Positions 6,787-11,602 of a DNA stretch of 11,602 nucleotides are shown piece after piece. Each line of letters opens with the position of its first letter. Positions within the stretch are counted from its first letter, which is position 1. This DNA is from Mageeibacillus sp. UBA1212 (GTDB lineage Bacteria > Bacillota > Clostridia > UBA1212), in NCBI GenBank assembly GCA_002309655.1, contig DBXM01000014.1, positions 1 to 11,602 of the forward strand, written 5' to 3'. Below the pieces are notes generated by a model. That model saw only the letters and a list, made by a program, of their open reading frames with translations, was not told where the DNA came from and searched no databases. A program made the position numbers and the translations under genes.

Positions 6787-8566
6787 ATTCATTTTGCGAG
6801 TTCATTTTGTCAAGAATGTCATACAGTTTCAGCTTGCGATCCTTTTCGTTTACAGGCCCGACATTCTCGCCAAGTTCCATAAGAGTTACGTTGTTGGTGT
6901 TCGGCTCGAACGCCGGCAGCCCTTCCCCGTTCGGATCGCCTGTCTTGACGAAATTAAGAAGATAGCCGCTGAAGACGTTCATCAGACTTCGGTCGTCCGC
7001 GTCGTAGAGCTTCGATTTCGCGGGGATGTTTCCGTAAAGGTAGACCTCTTCCCCGCTGTGCCAGCAGCCGAGGCGGCCGTTGTCCTTGGTGAAGTAATAC
7101 TCGTACGACGGGATGCCGTTCTTGACCGCGAGGCGGTTGTATACATAGTGCGGGTAGTCGAAAAACACCGCGCCGTAGATCTCCGCCCAGTACTCTGAAG
7201 CTTCTGCGTCATTCGAGGCCGGATAGGCTTCGAGCACCTCATCTGCGTATTCCTTGAAAAACGCGCGTACCTTCTGCTCATAGTTTTTCAGTGTCGTTTT
7301 CGTGAACATTATGAACGCGGCGCTTTCTTCTTTGTTGAAGCCGTGCAGCGCGGCCTCTTCGTTGAAAATTCCGTTGTTATAGGAAATATACGGGTCTTCG
7401 AGAAGGACATGGCCGTCGACAGTGATGTGGTGCTCTGTGTTCGCGAAGTCCACAAGCCTGTCCGCGGGAATCGAGCGGAGTTCTTCGAGCGTGGAGGCGC
7501 CGGCGCGTTCTTTGACTGTTAGACCTGAGTTCAGCGCGTCCTCCAAAGAACGGTAGGAATGCGGCGGTTCTTCGGAGGCGACGGTGGAACTTTCCATGAC
7601 CACTCTTCTGAAAAGACCTTTGGCCAGAGGCGAGGTGCAGAGCGCGCTGACGCATGCGGATCCGGCCGATTCACCGGCGAGCGTTACGTTCCCCGGGTCG
7701 CCGCCGAACGCTTCGATATTGTCGCGGACCCATTCCAGCGCCTTGATCTGGTCGAGAAGGCCGTAGTTCCCGGTGGTGCCGGACGGCGATTCGGCAGCGA
7801 GTTCGTCAAGCGCCAGGAAACCGAAAACGCCAAGTCTGTAGCCCATGTTGACGACGATCACGCCTTCGCGGGCGAGGTTCATGCCGCTGTAGTCTTCGTA
7901 CCAGGGCTGGCCGGTCTGAAGTGAGCCGCCGTGAATATAAACGAGCACCGGAAGCGGCTCTTCCGCCTTCCCTGCAGGCTTCCAGACATTCACGTAGAGG
8001 GCGTCCTCGCTGACCTCTGGCCGGTAGTTGTCGGAGAAATCGAACCATCTGTAGTCGTGGTAGCCGATGATCTGCGCCAGCGAATAGTAGACCGGAACGT
8101 TGCGGGGCTGCATCGCCATCGGCGCGAAGGTGTCCGCCTTGAGAATGCATTCCCAGGGCTCCGGGTCCTGCGGTTCCTTCCAGCGAAGGTCTCCAACAGG
8201 CGGCGCGGCGTACGGAATTCCGGCGTAGAGCTCGACTCCGATCGATTCGTCGAGAATGCCTGTGACGTCGCCGTCGCGAAGCTTCACCACTTCGGTTTCG
8301 ACGGTTTTTCCCGAAAGATAGGCGGGAACTCTCTTTACCGGCGGATAGGTCAGAAACAGGATTCCGACGAAAACCACCAGATAACCAAACCACGCCGCGA
8401 CCTTCAAAAGCGGCTTCCCGTCAAGAATTCGCGTCTCGAAAAGCGCGAAAAAGCCGGCGGTTGAAAGCGCCAGAAGCACGAACCCCCACACGGTGTTGGA
8501 GTTCAGTTCGAGAATTAGAATGAATATTAAGAATAAAACGATTGTGATGATTCTGCGCGCGATCAT
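6785..8566 (-). CDS. Membrane-tethered type B carboxylesterase
   Basis: A 593-residue serine esterase of the carboxylesterase type B / para-nitrobenzyl esterase family (alpha/beta hydrolase). It hydrolyses carboxylic esters; the natural substrate is unknown. Residues 6-22, 27-43 and 56-73 are hydrophobic helices. With MIARR at the start and RILDGKPLLK in the second loop, the catalytic part from about 75 should face outside. Family motifs are in order: IPYAAPPVGDLRW (117-129), EDALYVNVW (187-195), oxyanion loop HGGS (212-215), GGDPGNVTLAGESAGS with nucleophile Ser300, acid Glu414 in FNKEESA, and base His503 in CWHSGEE. The triad is complete. The three-helix anchor makes it longer than the usual 490-500 residues. 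It starts 33 bases after the xylB stop on the same strand. Its own ribosome binding site is poor (AGGCGG, too far upstream). The context suggests removal of acetyl or feruloyl groups from xylan fragments, but a detoxifying esterase is equally possible. Confidence 0.93.
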   Translation of the reverse strand: MIARRIITIVLFLIFILILELNSNTVWGFVLLALSTAGFFALFETRILDGKPLLKVAAWFGYLVVFVGILFLTYPPVKRVPAYLSGKTVETEVVKLRDGDVTGILDESIGVELYAGIPYAAPPVGDLRWKEPQDPEPWECILKADTFAPMAMQPRNVPVYYSLAQIIGYHDYRWFDFSDNYRPEVSEDALYVNVWKPAGKAEEPLPVLVYIHGGSLQTGQPWYEDYSGMNLAREGVIVVNMGYRLGVFGFLALDELAAESPSGTTGNYGLLDQIKALEWVRDNIEAFGGDPGNVTLAGESAGSACVSALCTSPLAKGLFRRVVMESSTVASEEPPHSYRSLEDALNSGLTVKERAGASTLEELRSIPADRLVDFANTEHHITVDGHVLLEDPYISYNNGIFNEEAALHGFNKEESAAFIMFTKTTLKNYEQKVRAFFKEYADEVLEAYPASNDAEASEYWAEIYGAVFFDYPHYVYNRLAVKNGIPSYEYYFTKDNGRLGCWHSGEEVYLYGNIPAKSKLYDADDRSLMNVFSGYLLNFVKTGDPNGEGLPAFEPNTNNVTLMELGENVGPVNEKDRKLKLYDILDKMNSQNE

Positions 8567-8599
8567 AATGAAGAAACCGCCTGTTTGATAGTTGGAAAT

Positions 8600-10039
8600 T
8601 TATGCGTTGGCTGCCCTTTCGGCGCGGAAAAACTCCTTGAGTGCCGGATAGAGCTTTTTATAAGATTCATACCCTTTATTGTATAAAGCCGCCGCCGTCG
8701 GGTCGTGTTTTACCGCGAGCCGTTTCCTGACTGTTGCGCCGGCGGCCTCTTCCACGGAAGCGTATTCCCCGCATCCTGTCATTGCCAGCAGCGCCGCACC
8801 GAAAGAAGGCCCCTGCTCCGTCTCGGTCACGTAAATGTCGGCGCCGAGAACGTTCGCGACAACGGTCTGCCACAGCGGGCTTTTCGCCGCGCCGCCCGAA
8901 AGTGTCGCTTCGGTGATCTTAACGCCGGCCGCCTCGACGCAGTCCCTGAGAGCGTACGCCACGCCCTCGCAGAGCGCCAGGCACATGTCTTCACGGGTGG
9001 TGGAAGGCGTGAGACCGATGAAGGCCCCGCGTGCGTTCACGTCGTTGTGGGGGCAGCGTTCGCCCATAAGGTAAGGCAGAAAATACACGCCGGTCCTTCC
9101 CGCCCGCTCGGTCGTGAACATGTCGAACCCGGTGTCGAGGATCCTTTTCGTCCACCACTCGTCGCAGCTTGAGGCGGAGAGAATGCAGCCCATCATGTGG
9201 AACCGGCCGTTCGCGTGGCAGAAGTTGTGAAGCGCGGTGCCCGAAGAGGCCGGGAATGCGTCGCAGGGCAGGAATACCGTTCCGCTGGTTCCGAGGGAGA
9301 TGCTGCAGTCGCCTTCGTGAAGCGTGTCCGTTCCGACCGCCGCGCCCGCGTTGTCCCCTGCGCCGGCGCAGAGATACGCTTTGGGAAGCCCGAACTCTTT
9401 CTTAAGCTTGCCGGTTATCTCGTAGCTCTCGTAAAGATCAGGCAGCATTCCTTTATCGATGCCGCAGATGGCGCACATCTCCTCCGACCAGCGTTTGTCC
9501 TTCGTGTCGAGGAGAAGCATTCCCGCAGCGTCGGAATAATCGGTCGAAAACACTCCGGTCAGCTTGTATGCGACGTAGTCTTTCGGCAGGCAGATTTTCC
9601 TTGTTTTAGCGAAATTTTCAGGCTCGTGCGCTTTCACCCAGAGGATCTTCGGAGCGGTAAAACCGGCAAACGCCACGTTGCCGGTGAGGTCCGCGAGGTT
9701 TTCGAGAGAGTTCAGATAAGCGGTCTCTTTTTCGCTTCTGCCGTCGTTCCAGAGAATCGCGGGACGGATGACCTTGTCGTTTTCGTCGAGCATCACAAGA
9801 CCGTGCATCTGACCCGCTACAGCGACGCCCGCAACGTCCTCCGCCCTGCCCTTAGTCAGGACTTTAAGAATTTCGACGGCGGCACGCAGCCAGTCCTCCG
9901 GGTCCTGCTCGGAATATCCGGGCGCGGGATACGAGACGCCGTACTTTACCGTGTGCGACGCGTATATCTTTCCGTTTCTGTCTGCGATTATTCCCTTGCA
10001 GGAGCTTGTCCCCAGGTCGATTCCGATGTAGTACTTCAT
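8600..10039 (-). CDS. xylB: Xylulokinase (FGGY family)
   Basis: A 479-residue cytoplasmic kinase that phosphorylates D-xylulose with ATP to D-xylulose 5-phosphate, the entry to the pentose phosphate pathway. The N-terminal ASKHA domain opens with GIDLGTSSCK (6-15). Substrate-contact motif GQMHG lies at 76-80, WNDGRSE at 97-103 and LPKDYVAYKLTG at 151-162. The catalytic base is probably Asp229 in GAGDNAGAAVG. The second domain has SLGTSGT (248-254), YLMGERCPHND (323-333), SGGAAKSPLWQ (381-391) and EQGPSFGAALLA (408-419), all standard for xylulokinases. The length is normal. The start ATG overlaps the xylA stop by one base (TAATG) and has GGGAGAGGA just upstream, inside xylA, so the two are translationally coupled. 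MHG, the FGGY length class and the xylA partner favour xylulokinase over glycerol, gluconate or ribulose kinases. Confidence 0.96.
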   Translation of the reverse strand: MKYYIGIDLGTSSCKGIIADRNGKIYASHTVKYGVSYPAPGYSEQDPEDWLRAAVEILKVLTKGRAEDVAGVAVAGQMHGLVMLDENDKVIRPAILWNDGRSEKETAYLNSLENLADLTGNVAFAGFTAPKILWVKAHEPENFAKTRKICLPKDYVAYKLTGVFSTDYSDAAGMLLLDTKDKRWSEEMCAICGIDKGMLPDLYESYEITGKLKKEFGLPKAYLCAGAGDNAGAAVGTDTLHEGDCSISLGTSGTVFLPCDAFPASSGTALHNFCHANGRFHMMGCILSASSCDEWWTKRILDTGFDMFTTERAGRTGVYFLPYLMGERCPHNDVNARGAFIGLTPSTTREDMCLALCEGVAYALRDCVEAAGVKITEATLSGGAAKSPLWQTVVANVLGADIYVTETEQGPSFGAALLAMTGCGEYASVEEAAGATVRKRLAVKHDPTAAALYNKGYESYKKLYPALKEFFRAERAANA

Positions 10040-11337
10040 TATTCCTCTCCCGAAAACAGAATGTCGTTGACGACGGCTTCAAGGTATTCCTGCCGGCCGC
10101 TCGGGACTTCGACGTTCCTGAGGCTTGCGGCGTACTCCGCGAGAGATTCCAGCGTCTCTTCACCGCTTACGATGCGCCTGCCGATGCCCTTTTCGTAGGA
10201 CGAGTAGCGTTCCTTAATAAACGCGTCGACCCGGCCGTCTTCGATGATCCGGTGGGCCTTGATAAGACCGAGCGCGAAGGCGTCCATTCCCGCGATGTAG
10301 GAGAGAAGCGTGTCGTCCAGAGTGTTTGACTGGCGCCTGGCCTTCGCGTCGAAGTTGAGTCCGCCGTTCGTGAAGCCGCCCGCCTTGATGACCTCGTACA
10401 TGCAGAAAGTTGTGTCGTAGACGTTTGTCGGGAACTGGTCGGTGTCCCAGCCGAGAAGCGTGTCGCCCTGGTTCGCGTCGATGCTGCCGAAGAGGCCGTT
10501 CACCGCCGCCATCCTGAGTTCGTGCTGGAACGTGTGACCCGCGAGCGTCGCGTGGTTTGCCTCTATGTTCAGTTTGAAATCCTTTTCGAGGCCGTTGGCG
10601 CGCAGGAAGTTTGCGCAGGTGGCGGCGTCGAAGTCGTACTGGTGCTTCGTGGGCTCCTTGGGCTTGGGCTCGATGTAGAAGTCGCCGTCAAATCCGTGGG
10701 AGCGGCCGTAGTCGCGCGCCATCTTCATGAAGCGGCCCAGATTGTCCAGCTCGAGGGCGACGTCGGTGTTGAGGAGCGTGTCGTAACCTTCGCGGCCGCC
10801 CCAGAAAACGTAGCCCTTTGCGCCGAGTTTGACCGCCGCGTCGATGCCTGCCTTGACCTTGCCGGCTGCGATCGCGAAAACGTCGGCGTCGGGACTCGTC
10901 GCGGCGCCGGCCATGAACTTTTTCGCGCCGAACATGTTCGCGGTGACCCAGAGCGGCCTGATTCCGGTCTGCTTCTGCTTTTCGAGAAGGTAGTCCGTCA
11001 TAATTTCAAGGTTTTTCACGCTTTCCGCCAGCGTTTCGCCTTCGGGAGCCACGTCCACGTCGTGGAAGCAGTAGAAGTCGATTCCCAGCTTCTGCATGAA
11101 GTCGAACGCGAAATCCGCCTTCGCTTTGTACATGTCGAGCCCGCTGAGACCGAAGGTCTTGTCCATCGTGTCGCCGCCGAACATGTCCGTTCCCGAAGCG
11201 TTCACGGTGTGCCACCAGCTCATCGCGAACCGGAGCTGCTCGCCCATGGTCTTCCCGCCGACGACCCTGTTTTTGTCGTAATGTCTGAAAGAAAACGCGT
11301 CCTTGCTTTCAGGGCCCTTGTATTCGATTTTATTCAT
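10039..11337 (-). CDS. xylA: Xylose isomerase, class II
   Basis: A 432-residue TIM-barrel, metal-dependent enzyme that interconverts D-xylose and D-xylulose in the cytoplasm. All metal and catalytic residues can be placed: His92 and Asp95 in FHDVD, Glu223 and Lys225 in IEPKPKEPT, Glu259 and His262 in NIEANHATLAGH, Asp287 in SIDANQGD, Asp298 and Asp300 in GWDTDQFP, and Asp330 in LNFDAKARR. The signature VFWGGREGYDTLLNTD is at 177-192. The N-terminal extension (KIEYKGPESKDAFSFRHYD) and the length mark the class II form found in Bacillota and Bacteroidota, shared with the isomerases used in yeast work. The start has an AAGGGGGAT ribosome binding site about seven bases upstream. It is the first gene of a xylA-xylB-esterase unit. 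No XylR repressor gene is in the window. Confidence 0.98.
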   Translation of the reverse strand: MNKIEYKGPESKDAFSFRHYDKNRVVGGKTMGEQLRFAMSWWHTVNASGTDMFGGDTMDKTFGLSGLDMYKAKADFAFDFMQKLGIDFYCFHDVDVAPEGETLAESVKNLEIMTDYLLEKQKQTGIRPLWVTANMFGAKKFMAGAATSPDADVFAIAAGKVKAGIDAAVKLGAKGYVFWGGREGYDTLLNTDVALELDNLGRFMKMARDYGRSHGFDGDFYIEPKPKEPTKHQYDFDAATCANFLRANGLEKDFKLNIEANHATLAGHTFQHELRMAAVNGLFGSIDANQGDTLLGWDTDQFPTNVYDTTFCMYEVIKAGGFTNGGLNFDAKARRQSNTLDDTLLSYIAGMDAFALGLIKAHRIIEDGRVDAFIKERYSSYEKGIGRRIVSGEETLESLAEYAASLRNVEVPSGRQEYLEAVVNDILFSGEE

Positions 11338-11602
11338 TGTTTATCCCCCTTCTCTTTCGTTGAAGCACTGATTTAATGCTCTTTACGCAAGCGGCGTCAG
11401 GCTTTCAGCATCCATATTACTTAGTTCGTTGATTTCAACTTTACTTCAAGCGAATAATGTGTCTAACGACAGATTAACTGCCGCTTGCTTTGCGCGAGCT
11501 CCCCTCTCGCAGTAGAGCCGCGTATGTCTCCGCTCAGTCTCCAGTTTAGCTGACGCAAACCGCTTCCTTACTTCAAAACGCCGCAGCTTTACATTGGCGG
11601 CG
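11338..11602 (-). other. Leader and promoter region of the xylose operon
   Basis: These 265 bases contain no convincing gene on either strand. No good TTGACA/TATAAT pair is found. The best -35-like element on the minus strand is TTGAAA (in GTTGAAATCAAC, near 11441-11430), with TATGGA 16 bases later. TTAGTTCGTT at 11421-11430 on the plus strand resembles one half of the bacillar XylR operator (TTAGTTTGTT), but the matching second half is absent. GCAAGCGGC at 11387-11395 is repeated inverted at 11480-11488. Confidence 0.5.
11575..11602 (-). terminator. Possible terminator of a gene upstream of xylA
   Basis: On the minus strand CGCCGC and GCGGCG pair perfectly over six GC pairs around a 12-base loop, followed by TTTT. 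It would close a minus-strand gene lying beyond the right edge, separating it from the xylose operon. The hairpin touches the window end, so the stem may be longer than seen. The T tract is short. Confidence 0.4.

Noticed and set aside
6607..6792. Minus-strand 61-codon frame after the esterase gene
   Set aside because: It overlaps the esterase stop and the plus-strand relic, has no ribosome binding site, and its sequence shows no domain-like pattern.
6646..6882. Plus-strand 78-codon frame crossing the esterase 3' end
   Set aside because: It is in a different frame from the relic gene, runs through the plus-strand terminator and then antisense to the esterase gene. It is rich in Arg, Ser and His without structure.
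9197..10198. Long plus-strand open frame of 333 codons opposite xylB
   Set aside because: It is antisense to a full-length xylulokinase with all motifs, has low-complexity Arg/Val-rich composition, and has no recognisable domain or ribosome binding site. Other long antisense frames (3299-4378, 10522-11376) are rejected for the same reason.
1..11602. CRISPR arrays, tRNA or rRNA genes, transposase genes, phage genes
   Set aside because: No regularly spaced direct repeats, no cloverleaf or ribosomal RNA sequence and no transposase or phage motifs were seen on either strand.

Overview
The window looks like a chromosomal carbohydrate-utilisation region from a Gram-positive bacterium of the Bacillota, most likely an uncultured gut or rumen member of the Clostridia. 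The reasons are the strong AGGAGG-type ribosome binding sites, three predicted secreted enzymes or binders carried as lipoproteins (no outer-membrane transporter in view), and GH13 and class II xylose isomerase sequences of the clostridial/bacillar type. Base composition is moderate, with one conspicuously AT-rich stretch near 6350-6650. The taxonomic placement is an inference.

All substantial genes lie on the minus strand, so transcription runs from high to low coordinates. Right block (11337 to 6785): xylose isomerase xylA, xylulokinase xylB (stop and start share one base) and a membrane-tethered carboxylesterase 33 bases further on. xylA and xylB turn D-xylose into D-xylulose 5-phosphate for the pentose phosphate pathway. 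The esterase may remove ester decorations outside the cell. The 265 bases upstream of xylA hold its leader and possibly the terminator of a gene beyond the window.

Middle (about 6263 to 6786): an AT-rich intergenic region. It carries a near-consensus promoter (TTGACA, 18 bases, TATAAT) driving the left block, a near-perfect palindrome, and a plus-strand relic gene. The relic reads open if one A is restored and one A removed in two A5 runs, and a plus-strand terminator follows it.

Left block (6262 to 1): a starch operon. A 319-residue lipoprotein with a C-terminal starch-binding-like domain comes first, then an intrinsic terminator that probably damps read-through. Next come a lipoprotein alpha-amylase (AmyE-like GH13) and a lipoprotein type I pullulanase (CBM41, CBM48, GH13). 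A small two-helix membrane protein follows one base after the pullulanase stop, and the first codons of a further gene with a good ribosome binding site lie at the window edge. The binder, endo-acting amylase and debranching pullulanase would form a cell-surface starch-degrading set. No transporter, regulator, tRNA, rRNA, CRISPR array or insertion-sequence transposase is visible in the window.
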